64,000 bases of DNA. Source: Carnobacterium jeotgali MS3. Its GTDB lineage: Bacteria; Bacillota; Bacilli; Lactobacillales; Carnobacteriaceae. Where the stretch lies: NCBI RefSeq assembly GCF_000745125.1, contig NZ_JQNF01000005.1, positions 62,001 through 126,000 of the forward strand, written 5' to 3'. The notes beneath the pieces are model-generated. The model was not told the origin of the DNA. It worked only from the letters and a program-made list of their open reading frames with translations, and did no database searches. Below, one piece after another: positions 42,200-52,846 of this stretch (position 1 is the first letter of the stretch; each line of letters begins with the position of its first letter). The translations under genes were made by a program, and so were the position numbers.

Positions 42200-42477
42200 A
42201 GCAAACGCTCCTTAAAATAAAATTAATAGAAAATACAAGTAAAAAGTAGAGACTACCTTATTACTTAGTTTACACTAATTTGGAATAAAAAAGAAAAAAA
42301 GAGAGATTAATAACCAAGAATGGGAGATAGTTTAGTTAAATGTTGTATATTTTTTTATAAATGGATATATTAAAGGAAACGACTTTTAATTTCCTTCTTT
42401 TTTTGCTAGGATAGTAAGGAACGAAGAAATACCATTTAAATAAAATTAGTTTTTAATTGAAAGGGGTTTAAATAGAT

Positions 42478-43911
42478 ATGAGTAAGCAACAAATTGGTGT
42501 AGTTGGAATGGCTGTTATGGGGAAAAATTTAGCTTTAAATATTGAGAGCAGAGGATATTCCGTATCGGTTTATAATCGAACAACTTCTAAAACAGAAGAT
42601 GTTATTGCAGAAAATCCTGATAAAAACTTAGTATTAACTCGTACAGTTGAAGAATTTGTAGATTCACTTGAAAAACCAAGACGTATTTTGTTAATGGTGC
42701 AAGCAGGTAAAGGAACAGATGCAACGATTCAATCTTTACTGCCACATCTTGATGAAGGAGATGTGCTAATTGATGGAGGAAATACGTTCTTTAAAGATAC
42801 GATTCGTCGTAGTGAAGAATTAGCTGAATCAGGCGTAAACTTTATTGGTACAGGTGTTTCTGGTGGAGAAGAAGGAGCTTTAAAAGGGCCAGCAATTATG
42901 CCTGGTGGACAAAAAGAAGCATACGATTTAGTAGCTCCTATTCTTGAACAAATCGCAGCAGTAGCTGAAGACGGCGAAGCATGTGTGACGTATATTGGAC
43001 CAAATGGAGCAGGACATTATGTTAAAATGGTCCATAATGGTATTGAATATGGGGATATGCAATTAATTGCTGAATCTTATCACTTGTTGCGCAATGTTGC
43101 TGGTTTATCAGTTGAAGAAATAGCTGAAGTATTTGCTGAATGGAACAAAGGCGAATTGGATAGTTTCTTAATCGAAATTACCGCAACTGCTTTAACTAAA
43201 AAAGATCCGGAAACTGGTAAACCTATGGTCGACATCATTTTAGACCGTGCTGGAAATAAAGGTACCGGTAAATGGACATCACAAAGTGCATTAGATTTAG
43301 GTGTTCCACTTCCATTAATCACAGAATCTGTTTTTGCACGTTATATTTCAGCATTGAAAGAAGAACGTGTTGAAGCAAGTAAAGTATTACCAAAACCAGC
43401 TAGTTACTCATTTGATGGAGATAAAGCTGAGTTAGTTGAAAAAATTAGACAAGCCTTATACTTCAGTAAAATCATGAGCTATGCTCAAGGATTTGCACAA
43501 ATGCGTACAGCGAGTGAAGAGTATGACTGGAACTTGCAATACGGCGAAATAGCTAAAATCTTCCGTGCTGGTTGTATCATCCGTGCTCGCTTCTTACAAA
43601 AAATCACGGATGCTTATAATCGTAAATCAGACCTTAAAAACTTAATGTTAGATGAGTACTTTATGGATATCACTAAAAACTATCAAGATTCTGTTCGTGA
43701 TATTATTGGTATTGCTGTTAAATCAGGCGTTCCTATTCCAACATTTTCTTCAGCTATCGCTTATTATGATTCTTACCGTACAGCAGATCTGCCTGCCAAT
43801 ATTATCCAAGCACAGCGGGATTATTTTGGAGCACACACTTACGAAAGAACAGATAAAGCAGGAACATTCCATTTTGATTGGTATGGAAATGAAGGAGAAG
43901 AACAACTTTAA
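42478..43911 (+). CDS. gnd: 6-phosphogluconate dehydrogenase (decarboxylating)
   Basis: A 477-residue pentose phosphate enzyme producing ribulose-5-phosphate and NAD(P)H. N-terminal Rossmann motif [20 protein letters not shown], substrate loop [15 protein letters not shown], catalytic KMVHNGIEY and [16 protein letters not shown] precedes the ATG. The 278-base region before it, shared with corA, holds a weak hairpin (42373-42396) followed by T-rich DNA. Confidence 0.96.
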   Translation: MSKQQIGVVGMAVMGKNLALNIESRGYSVSVYNRTTSKTEDVIAENPDKNLVLTRTVEEFVDSLEKPRRILLMVQAGKGTDATIQSLLPHLDEGDVLIDGGNTFFKDTIRRSEELAESGVNFIGTGVSGGEEGALKGPAIMPGGQKEAYDLVAPILEQIAAVAEDGEACVTYIGPNGAGHYVKMVHNGIEYGDMQLIAESYHLLRNVAGLSVEEIAEVFAEWNKGELDSFLIEITATALTKKDPETGKPMVDIILDRAGNKGTGKWTSQSALDLGVPLPLITESVFARYISALKEERVEASKVLPKPASYSFDGDKAELVEKIRQALYFSKIMSYAQGFAQMRTASEEYDWNLQYGEIAKIFRAGCIIRARFLQKITDAYNRKSDLKNLMLDEYFMDITKNYQDSVRDIIGIAVKSGVPIPTFSSAIAYYDSYRTADLPANIIQAQRDYFGAHTYERTDKAGTFHFDWYGNEGEEQL

Positions 43912-43930
43912 TTTATAATTTTTTATGGGA

Positions 43931-43960
43931 AAAAAAGAGACTAATCTAGTCTCTTTTTTT
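43931..43960 (+). terminator. Terminator after gnd
   Basis: A 9-11 bp stem (AAAGAGACT with its complement) around a 5-base loop, then T7. Confidence 0.85.
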
Positions 43961-44188
43961 GTATGCAAAAAGTCAATATTAATTTTAAAATGACTTAATA
44001 TAACAGACAACTGTCTAATTGCTTAAATATTTCTTAAATGTAAGTTTCAAGGTTCTCATTTATTTTTAATTTATGGTAAGATGATAACGGACACATTAAA
44101 AATTGATTGTGAAAAACTTTTTATCGTGGTATCGTAACAAGAGCGAAATAGAAAAATAGTGACTTTAGAGGAGCAGGTGTGCAATAAA

Positions 44189-44881
44189 ATGAATAATATT
44201 TTAATTATTGAAGATGAAAAAAATCTAGCTCGTTTTGTAGAACTAGAACTGAAACACGAAGGCTATGCAACAGAGGTTCGTTATAATGGGCGTACTGGAT
44301 TAGAAGCAGCAGTTGCAGAGGATGCACATTGGGATGTTATTTTATTAGACTTAATGTTACCTGAATTAAATGGCATAGATGTTTGTCGTCGTATTAGACA
44401 AGTAAGCAATGTACCAATTATTATGATGACGGCTAGAGATTCTGTTATTGATCGAGTATCTGGACTAGATCACGGTGCAGATGACTATATCGTAAAACCA
44501 TTTGCTATTGAAGAATTATTAGCGAGATTACGTGCTTTATTCCGTCGTATTGAAATTGAAAGTGAACAAAATATCACGAAGCAAACGACAGTTACGTATA
44601 GAGATTTAACGGTTGAGAAAGAAAACCGTGTTGTACGCCGTGGAGAAGAAGTTATTGAATTAACAAAACGTGAGTATGAATTGCTATTAGAATTAATGGA
44701 AAACGTAAATGTCGTTTTAGCACGTGATGTATTGTTAAATAAAGTATGGGGATACGAAACAGAAGTTGAAACGAATGTGGTAGATGTTTACATTCGTTAC
44801 TTGCGTAATAAAATTGATGTTCCTAACGTTGACAGTTATATTCAAACTGTTCGTGGTACAGGTTACGTGATGCGTTCGTGA
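44189..44881 (+). CDS. OmpR-family response regulator, ArlR/CovR-like
   Basis: A 230-residue regulator with receiver domain (phosphoacceptor Asp54 in VILLDLMLPE, Lys in YIVKPF) and C-terminal winged helix. The opening ILIIEDEKNLARFVELEL and DHGADDYIVKPFAIEELLARLRA closely resemble CovR/CsrR and ArlR proteins, which control surface and stress genes. ATG 44189 starts the canonical receiver; the longer frame from 44159 adds an atypical tail. Coupled to the kinase gene by a 4-base overlap. Confidence 0.9.
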   Translation: MNNILIIEDEKNLARFVELELKHEGYATEVRYNGRTGLEAAVAEDAHWDVILLDLMLPELNGIDVCRRIRQVSNVPIIMMTARDSVIDRVSGLDHGADDYIVKPFAIEELLARLRALFRRIEIESEQNITKQTTVTYRDLTVEKENRVVRRGEEVIELTKREYELLLELMENVNVVLARDVLLNKVWGYETEVETNVVDVYIRYLRNKIDVPNVDSYIQTVRGTGYVMRS

Positions 44882-46425
44882 AATTCCCGTTTTATAACAA
44901 AAAAAAGGATAGAAAAAAAAGAAAACGGCTTTCACTAAAATGGAAGTGGACTATTGGGGCTACACTTGCAATATTTCTAACGTTTTCGATTTTTTCTATT
45001 GCGATTTTTGTAGGTTTTAGACAAATTATGTTTACCCAAGAAGAAGAGAACTTCAGAGAAGTTCTCTTTGGAGCGTCCAGTCGTTTGGTGGATGAAAATA
45101 AACTAACGGATAGTGACTCAACAGCTTTGTCAAAAGCAACTGTCTACTCCGCGTTTAATCCTTCCTATTCTCCTGATTTCATGGAGCTAAAAGAGAAGTA
45201 TGATCAACGAAATACAACTTTTGAAGATTCTGGAAATTATCAAGATACTTTATATGCTAAGATGAATGAAGAAGATGTGATTGTAAAAGTCTACACTCCA
45301 ACATCTCGTTTGCTTTTTGAGTCTAAATTAGGTGATTTTTCTTTTGAAAAGAGTTCGGAACCGGTCATTAAGATGATAGAAGTAAACGGTGAAGAAGGTT
45401 ATTATGGAGTCACGCCTGTTGTTTCTGATGAAACGAATCAAATCATTGGGTATGTGCAAGTTATCGATGGGATGACGGATTATCATAAGATGATCGATGT
45501 CACAATCATCAGCTTGGTTTCAATGGGTTTTGCGGCACTTATTTTTAGTGGTATTTTAGGTTATTTATTGGCATCTAATTTTTTGAAACCAATAAAAAAT
45601 ATTACGAATACTATGAATGATCTTCGTCAAGATACGCAATCCACTTCCAGAATTGAAGTGGATGAAGGAAACGATGAATTAGACCATCTTTCAATGGTAT
45701 TTAATGATATGTTAGATAAGATGCAGAAATACATTGAGCAGCAAAAACAATTTGTAGAAGATGTTTCTCATGAACTAAGAACGCCAGTCGCTGTTATGGA
45801 AGGACATTTGAAGTTATTAAATCGATGGGGCAAAGAAGATCCAGAAATACTTGATGAATCTCTTGCTGCTTCGTTACAAGAGATTACCCGAATGAAAAGT
45901 TTGGTTCAAGAAATGCTTGATTTATCTAGAGCTGAACAAGTTGAAATCCATTATAAAAACGAAAAAACAGCTATCAAGCCTGTTATTCATCAAACATACA
46001 ATAACTTTATCCTCATTCATCCGGACTTTACGTTTATTTTAGACGATGATATCTACGATGATGTTTATGTTTCAATTTACCGAAATCATTTGGAACAAAT
46101 TTTAGTTATCCTATTAGATAATGCCGTGAAATATTCTACTGATCGTAAAGAAGTTCATATCTCCGTTTCAACCGATGACAGAGAAGTTCAAATTGCCATT
46201 CAAGATTTTGGTGAAGGTATGACTCATGAAGATACAGAAAAGATTTTCAATCGTTTTTATCGTATCGATAAAGCGCGTAGCCGGCATAAAGGCGGAAACG
46301 GACTTGGATTATCGATTGCAAAAGAATTGTTAAATGGGTATAACGGAAATATTACAGTTGAAAGTGTCCTCGACTATGGAACGATATTTAGAATATCATT
46401 GCCTATCTATAGAGAAGAAATTTAA
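44878..46425 (+). CDS. Sensor histidine kinase, ArlS/CovS-like
   Basis: A 515-residue kinase with two transmembrane helices (about 22-44 and 200-230) flanking an extracellular sensor domain, a HAMP linker, the HisKA box DVSHELRTPVAVMEGH (His about 299) and ATPase boxes NAVKYS, DFGEGM and GGNGLGLSIAKEL. GTG start overlapping the regulator stop. Likely partner of the preceding regulator. Confidence 0.92.
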   Translation: MKFPFYNKKKDRKKRKRLSLKWKWTIGATLAIFLTFSIFSIAIFVGFRQIMFTQEEENFREVLFGASSRLVDENKLTDSDSTALSKATVYSAFNPSYSPDFMELKEKYDQRNTTFEDSGNYQDTLYAKMNEEDVIVKVYTPTSRLLFESKLGDFSFEKSSEPVIKMIEVNGEEGYYGVTPVVSDETNQIIGYVQVIDGMTDYHKMIDVTIISLVSMGFAALIFSGILGYLLASNFLKPIKNITNTMNDLRQDTQSTSRIEVDEGNDELDHLSMVFNDMLDKMQKYIEQQKQFVEDVSHELRTPVAVMEGHLKLLNRWGKEDPEILDESLAASLQEITRMKSLVQEMLDLSRAEQVEIHYKNEKTAIKPVIHQTYNNFILIHPDFTFILDDDIYDDVYVSIYRNHLEQILVILLDNAVKYSTDRKEVHISVSTDDREVQIAIQDFGEGMTHEDTEKIFNRFYRIDKARSRHKGGNGLGLSIAKELLNGYNGNITVESVLDYGTIFRISLPIYREEI

Positions 46426-46429
46426 TAAA

Positions 46430-46468
46430 AAAAATACCTGTTCTCAAATGAGAGCAGGTATTTTTTTT
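46430..46468. terminator. Bidirectional terminator between kinase and yidC
   Basis: A 12-bp stem with one mismatch (ATACCTGTTCTC with its near complement), 4-base loop, A8 before and T8 after. It serves both convergent genes. Confidence 0.85.
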
Positions 46469-46474
46469 GCTAGT

Positions 46475-47398
46475 TTAACGTTTTTTTTGTTGTTTGCCAG
46501 CATTTCTTCCATTTGCATTCTTTCTATTAGAAGAATGAGTTAAAACTTTCGTCTGTTGTTCAACAGGTTCAGCTTGTTTAATCGTCCGTTTAGGCTTAGC
46601 AGGACGATTTCTAGCTTCTTCTTCAAGTTGAGCTTTTATTCTTGGTTTGAAGATAAAGTTGGTAATAATCGTTTGGAAAACTGCAAAAATTCCTCCGACA
46701 AACCAATACAATCCTAATCCAGCAGGAGAAGTAAAGGAAACCATTAAAATCATGATTGGACTAACGTACATCATTGTACGCATTTGTTTCTTCTGTTCAT
46801 CTGGAAGTCCAATCATAGAAACATACGATTGAACAAAATAAACGGCACCAGCTGCAATAGCAAGAGCGATATTTTGATTTCCTAAACTAAAGCCTAAGAA
46901 AGTACTATTGCTTATTTCGGTAGATAAATTGATTGCTTGGAACATGGCTGTAAAGACAGGCATTTGAATCAGTAATGGTAAACAACCGATTCCTCCCAGC
47001 ATACTCATGTTATTATCTTTATATAAACTCATAAGTTCTTGTTGAGCAGCAGCTTTTTCTTCAGCAGTAACAGCAGCTTTTTGTTTCTTTTGAACTTCAT
47101 CCATCTCAGGTTTGATTAAAGCCATTTTTTCTTGTTGGATAATCGATTTTTTAGATTGACTTAAGTTTAAAGGCATAATAATTAAACGAACAGCTAACGT
47201 AATAGCGATAATAGACAGTCCATAACTACCTTCAAAAAAATCAGCCAATTGGATGATAACTTGTTGTGTTGGAACGACTAAAAACTGATAGATTATACCA
47301 CTAGGATTACCATCTGAGTCATGACCCATACAACCAGACAAGAAAACCACTACGCTTAAAAGCGTTCCTGATAAAAGTAATTTTTTGAAATTTTTCAT
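46475..47398 (-). CDS. yidC: Membrane protein insertase YidC2/OxaA lipoprotein
   Basis: A 307-residue Oxa1-family insertase with lipoprotein signal (lipobox LSGC at about residues 20-23), five hydrophobic helices and the cytoplasmic loop KSIIQQEKMALIKPEM. The basic C-terminal tail is characteristic of YidC2, which helps co-translational insertion in streptococci and relatives. It is read leftward downstream of the acylphosphatase gene. Confidence 0.93.
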   Translation of the reverse strand: MKNFKKLLLSGTLLSVVVFLSGCMGHDSDGNPSGIIYQFLVVPTQQVIIQLADFFEGSYGLSIIAITLAVRLIIMPLNLSQSKKSIIQQEKMALIKPEMDEVQKKQKAAVTAEEKAAAQQELMSLYKDNNMSMLGGIGCLPLLIQMPVFTAMFQAINLSTEISNSTFLGFSLGNQNIALAIAAGAVYFVQSYVSMIGLPDEQKKQMRTMMYVSPIMILMVSFTSPAGLGLYWFVGGIFAVFQTIITNFIFKPRIKAQLEEEARNRPAKPKRTIKQAEPVEQQTKVLTHSSNRKNANGRNAGKQQKKR

Positions 47399-47466
47399 TG
47401 TTCACAATCCTTCATTTTTATTAAATTAAGTAACATTACTTACTATACAGGATTAGTATCCGTTTT

Positions 47467-47742
47467 TCAATTGCTTATTGTGAACTTGTCTCTAGTTGGA
47501 ATTGAAGCAAGTTCTTCTATTGCGATAGAATCAACATTGCCGCTTGGGGAAGGTGAATTTCTTATTTTTTCTATAAATTGGTCGATTTTATCTGGCTCTC
47601 CGTTAGCTTCTATATAGACGCTTCCATCTGATTCATTTCGAACAATTCCATAGACACCGATCTGATCCGCTACTAATTTAGTTGAGTAACGGAAGCCAAC
47701 ACCTTGTACCAACCCAAATACATGAATAGAAACTTTTTTCAT
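47467..47742 (-). CDS. acyP: Acylphosphatase
   Basis: A 91-residue enzyme hydrolysing acyl phosphates. The motif GLVQGVGFRYST contains the catalytic Arg and IVRNESDGSVYIEANG the catalytic Asn. GGAGGGATTTCT supports ATG 47742; a longer frame starting at 47838 adds an unrelated basic stretch. Upstream of yidC on the minus strand. Confidence 0.92.
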   Translation of the reverse strand: MKKVSIHVFGLVQGVGFRYSTKLVADQIGVYGIVRNESDGSVYIEANGEPDKIDQFIEKIRNSPSPSGNVDSIAIEELASIPTRDKFTISN

Positions 47743-48049
47743 AGAAATCCCTCCATTAGTGGAATCTTCAATAGAAGACTCGATTGTTTTGTTTTGTGGA
47801 AAAAGAAACTGTTTAAGCAATCGGAAAAAAATGGTCATATTAGCACTTCCTCTTCCGAAAAAGTTACTTGTTTAGTTTATTTTAACGATTGTGTTTAATG
47901 GGGTCAATCATTCTTTAGTCTGAGTATAAGAAAAAAGAGCAGACTTTTGGTATTGTTGCATTGAGTATAAAGATAATTTACAATGAATGCACAGCATTTC
48001 ATATAGTGAAAAAAGAGGAATGATGAGCTGTTTTAAGAAAGGAACGATC

Positions 48050-50125
48050 ATGAAAACATTAATTATTGCCGAAAAACCAAGTGTAGGAAAAGAAATTGCA
48101 CGAGTACTCGGAGCCACTCAAAAAAGCAAGACCCATATTGAAGGAAAAGACGTCATTGTAACTTGGGCATTGGGACATTTATTAGGATTGAAAATGCCAG
48201 AAGAGTATAAAAAAGAATGGGCGACTTGGGATTTAAATACACTGCCACTTATCCCAGAAAAAATGTTAACTACACCGTTAAAAAATACAAGAAGTCAATT
48301 AAAAGCCATCAAGCAGCTAGCTGATCGAAAAGACATTGGTTCAGCAGTTATTGCTACCGATGCTGGACGAGAGGGAGAATTAGTTGCACGATGGATATTA
48401 GAGTATGTCCACTTTAATAAACCGATAAAAAGATTATGGATTTCTTCGCAAACCGATAAGGCGATAAAAGAAGGTTTTAATCAATTACAACCAAGTAAAA
48501 AATACGATACATTATATGATTCTGCTGTTGCACGTTCAGAGGCCGATTGGTTGATAGGTTTGAATGTTACTAGAGCATTGACAGTAAAGTATCAAGATAG
48601 TTTATCTGCTGGACGCGTCCAAACCCCAACGCTAGCCATGGTACGCAAACAAGAGGCTAAAATACAATCGTTTGTACCTGAAACTTTCTATACTGTTCAG
48701 CTAGTGATTGATGGAAAAAAAGCAACAATACAAGATAGTGCGCTCCGTAAATTTAGTGAACGACAAAAAGCGGAAGATCTAGTAGCTTCTTTAAAAAATA
48801 AATCAGTAATCGTTAAGGAAATAAAAGAAAAACAATCTATTCAACAGGCCCCATTGCCTTATGATTTGACTGAACTTCAACGTGAAGCGAATTTACGTTA
48901 TCAATTTTCAGCTAAGAAAACACTTAGTTTAATGCAAACATTATATGAACGCCATAAAGTACTTTCTTATCCAAGAACAGACTCAAAATATTTAACGCAA
49001 GACATGATTGGAACGATGAAAGAAAGAGTAGCGGCCATTCAAAATTTTGCACCTGATGAAGTAAAAGGTATTCTGAAAAGAGGGGCTCAGGTAACTCAAA
49101 AAGGCGTATTCAATACTGCAAAAGTAACCGATCATCATGGGATTATTCCTACTGAAGAACGTCCACGTCCAGAAAAAATGGAAGCAGATGAGTTGAAAAT
49201 TTATCGCATGGTTGTCGAACGATTTATAGGACTCTTTTTACCCGCTTATAACGTTTCTAAAACAACCATAGTGTTCTCCGCGGCTACTACCTTATTTAGT
49301 CTGCAACAAGAAGAAGTGATTGAAAAGGGATGGAAAAAAGAAGTCCAAAAACAATCAGAAAAGGGTTATCAATTAAATGAACAACTAACTCAGCCAACTT
49401 ATACAATTCAAATGCAATTGACAGAAGCTCCAGCTCGCTTATCAGAAGGTACACTTCTTCAGAATATGGAGAAAAACGGATTAGGAACACCGGCTACGCG
49501 TGCTGAAATTATTGAAAAGTTGATTAAAAGCGACTTAATGGAACGGAATCAAAACAAATTAAGTACAACACCTAAAGGGCAACAATTATTAACGTTAGTC
49601 AATCCCGCATTGGTGACTCCAGAGCTCACAAGGAAATGGGAGGAAGCATTAGAGGAAATTGCAAAAGGAACGTTAAAGAAAGAAGTGTTCTTAAAACAAA
49701 TAAAAAATGAGACGGCTCGATTAGTAACTGAAATAAAAAATAGCACAGAAACATATAAGGACCATGCATTAACAACTAAAATTTGCCCGGATTGTGGTGA
49801 ACTATTGAAAGAACGTAGTGGCCGTGATGGGAAAATGCTTATTTGTAGTAGTACAACGTGTTCATATAAACGAAGAAAAGACCCAAAAGTATCGAATCAT
49901 CGATGTGCACAATGTCATCGTAAAATGGAAATCCATGAAGGGAAAAATGGAAATTATTTTAAATGCAAATACTGTAACATTACTGAAAAAATAGAAGGTA
50001 AGAGCAGTAAGAAGCCTAGTAAGCATGAAACAAGTAAGTTGATGAAAAAAATAAATAAACAAGAAGAAGTTGAAAGTCCACTAGCTTTGGCTATGAAAGC
50101 TGCTATGGAAAGAAAAGGCAATTAA
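48050..50125 (+). CDS. topB: DNA topoisomerase III
   Basis: A 691-residue type IA topoisomerase. Toprim start MKTLIIAEKPSVGKEIARVLG and DAGREGELVARW, catalytic Tyr in SYPRTDSKYLT near residue 313, and C-terminal zinc-binding cysteines (CPDCG, CSSTTC, CAQC, CKYC). AAAGGAACG precedes ATG 48050. Resolves replication intermediates and may be housekeeping here; the flanks are not mobile. Confidence 0.95.
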   Translation: MKTLIIAEKPSVGKEIARVLGATQKSKTHIEGKDVIVTWALGHLLGLKMPEEYKKEWATWDLNTLPLIPEKMLTTPLKNTRSQLKAIKQLADRKDIGSAVIATDAGREGELVARWILEYVHFNKPIKRLWISSQTDKAIKEGFNQLQPSKKYDTLYDSAVARSEADWLIGLNVTRALTVKYQDSLSAGRVQTPTLAMVRKQEAKIQSFVPETFYTVQLVIDGKKATIQDSALRKFSERQKAEDLVASLKNKSVIVKEIKEKQSIQQAPLPYDLTELQREANLRYQFSAKKTLSLMQTLYERHKVLSYPRTDSKYLTQDMIGTMKERVAAIQNFAPDEVKGILKRGAQVTQKGVFNTAKVTDHHGIIPTEERPRPEKMEADELKIYRMVVERFIGLFLPAYNVSKTTIVFSAATTLFSLQQEEVIEKGWKKEVQKQSEKGYQLNEQLTQPTYTIQMQLTEAPARLSEGTLLQNMEKNGLGTPATRAEIIEKLIKSDLMERNQNKLSTTPKGQQLLTLVNPALVTPELTRKWEEALEEIAKGTLKKEVFLKQIKNETARLVTEIKNSTETYKDHALTTKICPDCGELLKERSGRDGKMLICSSTTCSYKRRKDPKVSNHRCAQCHRKMEIHEGKNGNYFKCKYCNITEKIEGKSSKKPSKHETSKLMKKINKQEEVESPLALAMKAAMERKGN

Positions 50126-50136
50126 AAAATAGTCCC

Positions 50137-50178
50137 AGTAAAGGATGAAATCAGGCAATAATGATTTCATCCTTTACT
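50137..50178 (+). terminator. Hairpin after topB, no clear T tract
   Basis: A 17-bp perfect stem (50137-50153 with 50162-50178), 8-base loop, but not followed by T residues. It may stabilise the 3' end of topB mRNA rather than terminate. Confidence 0.5.
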
Positions 50179-50240
50179 GCATTCCGTTTAAATCAAATTT
50201 TGTGTATAATTAAAGAGAGGTGTAAGGAGGGAAGAAAATC

Positions 50241-52586
50241 GTGGCAGTGAAAAAAAAGAACAATACTACTAATAAGAACGCAAATTATCGTCTTTCTTTT
50301 GAAATTATCGGCTTGATTTTTATTATTCTAAGTGTTTTTTCAGCTTCACAAACAGGTTTTGCGGGAATATTTAGTGCAAATCTTTTTCGTTTCTTTGTAG
50401 GCAATACTTATACAGTAGCGGCTATTTTAGTAGGCGTTTATGGCGCGTACTTGGTTTTTAAAGGTAAAGAGCCTTATTTTAAAAATAAACGAATCATGGG
50501 TTTTTTACTTATTTACAGTAGCCTATTATTAGTTTTGCATGCCCGGTTATTTGCTCCTATTATCCATGGAGATATGAATGTGATTTCTGCTACGTTCCGT
50601 TTTTTTATAACCGATATGGCGAATAATGAAATCACTCAATCACTTGGAGGAGGAATGATTGGTGCCGTTTTTTATTCAGCTAGCTATTTCTTATTCTCAC
50701 AATGGGGTACCTATTTTATAGCAGGACTAGGTTTTTTCTTCGGTATATTTTTACTGTTTCAGTTATCATTTAAATCATTTTTGAAAAATAGTGGTCAGTT
50801 GTTAGCTAGTATTTGGCAAAGATTATGGACAACAATGATAAAGTTAAAAAACTTTATGCTGCAGAGGATAAATAATATAAAAAAATCAGCTGAAATAACA
50901 GATCCAAAAAAGGATAAAAAAGAGACGAAAGAAAAGAAAAATAAAGTAAAAATAGGATCAACTAATGATGCACAAGAAGAGCCAGTTAATAAGGGTAAGA
51001 ATGAACAGTTGCAGCTAGAAATCGACAATTATCAGAGTCGTGTTGAGAAACCTATCCCAGAAAAAACAGCGGGGGATGTTCTAGAAGATAGTGAAGGAGA
51101 AACAATCGATTTTGAAATAGGAGCTGAAAGAGAAAACAAAGATTATCAGTTGCCGCCTTCGTATTTATTAAATGAAATACCACAAAATGACCAAACTAAT
51201 GAGTATGCTCTTATACAAAAAAATGTTCAAAAATTAGAAAAAACATTTAAAAGTTTTGGAGTCGATGCAAAAGTTACCAAAGCCAATTTAGGTCCAGCTG
51301 TAACAAAATATGAAGTTCAGCCAGCCATTGGTGTGAAGGTAAGCAAAATTGTCAGCCTTAGTGATGACATTGCATTAGCACTAGCTGCGAAAGATATTCG
51401 AATCGAAGCTCCTATTCCGGGGAAATCTTTTATAGGGATTGAGGTTCCAAATAGTGAAGTAAGTTTAGTTTCTTTTAGAGATGTAATTGAAGGGCAAGTT
51501 AACAATAAAGAAAAAATGTTAGAAGTACCGCTTGGCAGAGATATCTCCGGCAATATTACGATGGCTGATCTATCTAAAATGCCTCACTTGCTTGTTGCAG
51601 GGTCTACCGGTAGCGGGAAATCGGTTTGTATTAACGGTATTATTACTAGCTTATTGATGAAAGCTAAACCAAATGAAGTGAAATTAATGATGATAGATCC
51701 TAAAATGGTTGAATTGAATGTTTATAATGGGATTCCACATTTGTTGACACCAGTCGTAACCAATCCTAAAAAAGCAGCTCAAGCATTACAAAAAGTCGTT
51801 ACTGAAATGGAAAGAAGATACGAACTATTTGCTGCCAGTGGAATGCGTAATATCACTGGATACAATCAGCATTTAAAAACACATAATGAAGAAAATGGCG
51901 AAAATTATCCGACATTGCCTTTTATAGTGGTAATTGTCGATGAGTTAGCCGACTTAATGATGGTAGCTAGCAATGAAGTTGAAGATGCAATCATTCGGTT
52001 AGCTCAAATGGCTCGGGCTGCAGGAATTCATATGATTTTAGCAACTCAAAGACCCAGTGTAGATGTTATCACGGGTATTATTAAAGCTAATGTACCTTCA
52101 CGAATTGCATTTGCAGTTTCTAGTGGTGTCGATTCTAGAACAATCATAGATGGCAGTGGAGCAGAAAAATTATTAGGTAGGGGAGATATGTTATTCTTAC
52201 CAATGGGTGAAAATAAACCAGTTCGTGTGCAAGGTGCGTTTATTTCAGATGAAGAAGTTGAACATATTGTAACATTCGTAACGGATCAACAGGGAGCAAA
52301 TTATGTAGAAGAAATGATGCCGACTGAAGAGCCTAAAACGACGCAAAACGAGGTCCAAGACGAAGTTTATGAAGATGCTGTAGCATTAATCGTTGAAATG
52401 CAGACAGCTAGTATTTCGCTGTTGCAACGTCGATTTAGAATTGGATACAACCGAGCTGCTCGTCTAATTGATGAGATGGAAATGCGTGGTATTGTTGGTC
52501 CATCTGAAGGAAGCAAACCTCGTAAGGTAAATATTACTCAACTTGCTAGTGAAGATCATTTGGCTGATACAGAAATAGAACAGTAG
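50241..52586 (+). CDS. ftsK: DNA translocase FtsK/SpoIIIE
   Basis: A 781-residue chromosome pump at the division septum. N-terminal four-helix membrane domain (about 20-180), variable charged linker, RecA-like motor with Walker [13 protein letters not shown] and Walker [15 protein letters not shown], and C-terminal gamma winged helix ([21 protein letters not shown]) reading KOPS/SRS sites. GTG start after TAAGGAGGG. Confidence 0.95.
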   Translation: MAVKKKNNTTNKNANYRLSFEIIGLIFIILSVFSASQTGFAGIFSANLFRFFVGNTYTVAAILVGVYGAYLVFKGKEPYFKNKRIMGFLLIYSSLLLVLHARLFAPIIHGDMNVISATFRFFITDMANNEITQSLGGGMIGAVFYSASYFLFSQWGTYFIAGLGFFFGIFLLFQLSFKSFLKNSGQLLASIWQRLWTTMIKLKNFMLQRINNIKKSAEITDPKKDKKETKEKKNKVKIGSTNDAQEEPVNKGKNEQLQLEIDNYQSRVEKPIPEKTAGDVLEDSEGETIDFEIGAERENKDYQLPPSYLLNEIPQNDQTNEYALIQKNVQKLEKTFKSFGVDAKVTKANLGPAVTKYEVQPAIGVKVSKIVSLSDDIALALAAKDIRIEAPIPGKSFIGIEVPNSEVSLVSFRDVIEGQVNNKEKMLEVPLGRDISGNITMADLSKMPHLLVAGSTGSGKSVCINGIITSLLMKAKPNEVKLMMIDPKMVELNVYNGIPHLLTPVVTNPKKAAQALQKVVTEMERRYELFAASGMRNITGYNQHLKTHNEENGENYPTLPFIVVIVDELADLMMVASNEVEDAIIRLAQMARAAGIHMILATQRPSVDVITGIIKANVPSRIAFAVSSGVDSRTIIDGSGAEKLLGRGDMLFLPMGENKPVRVQGAFISDEEVEHIVTFVTDQQGANYVEEMMPTEEPKTTQNEVQDEVYEDAVALIVEMQTASISLLQRRFRIGYNRAARLIDEMEMRGIVGPSEGSKPRKVNITQLASEDHLADTEIEQ

Positions 52587-52591
52587 TAAAA

Positions 52592-52632
52592 AAAGCATCT
52601 ATTAAGTTGATTTCTTAATAGATGTTTTTTTT
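52592..52632 (+). terminator. Terminator after ftsK
   Basis: A 13-bp stem (GCATCTATTAAG with its near complement) around a 7-base loop, then T8. Confidence 0.8.
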
Positions 52633-52725
52633 ACTAATCATTCTTTAAGTCAAGCTTTATGCTTAAAGCCAAACAAAATTGATTGCAACATATTAAAGAT
52701 AGATTAAAAACTGAACAATTTTTAA

Positions 52726-52739
52726 CTAAAACGTTTTCA
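52726..52739 (+). promoter_or_regulatory. Candidate cre (CcpA) site upstream of bmpA
   Basis: CTAAAACGTTTTCA matches the palindromic cre TGAAAACGTTTTCA at 12 of 14 positions. It lies about 120 bases before the bmpA start and upstream of a TATAAA (52782-52787). Catabolite control of nucleoside uptake is plausible. Inference. Confidence 0.4.
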
Positions 52740-52846
52740 ATAATCACATTTAGTGTTTATCTTTTTAAATAAAGATGGTACTATAAATGCGAGGATGAAT
52801 TAATGACACATTGATTCGTACTAAAAAAATATTGGGGGTTTTTTGA

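Noticed and set aside
48050-50125. topB as a sign of an integrative conjugative element
   Set aside because: No relaxase, coupling protein or T4SS genes nearby; flanks are housekeeping genes.
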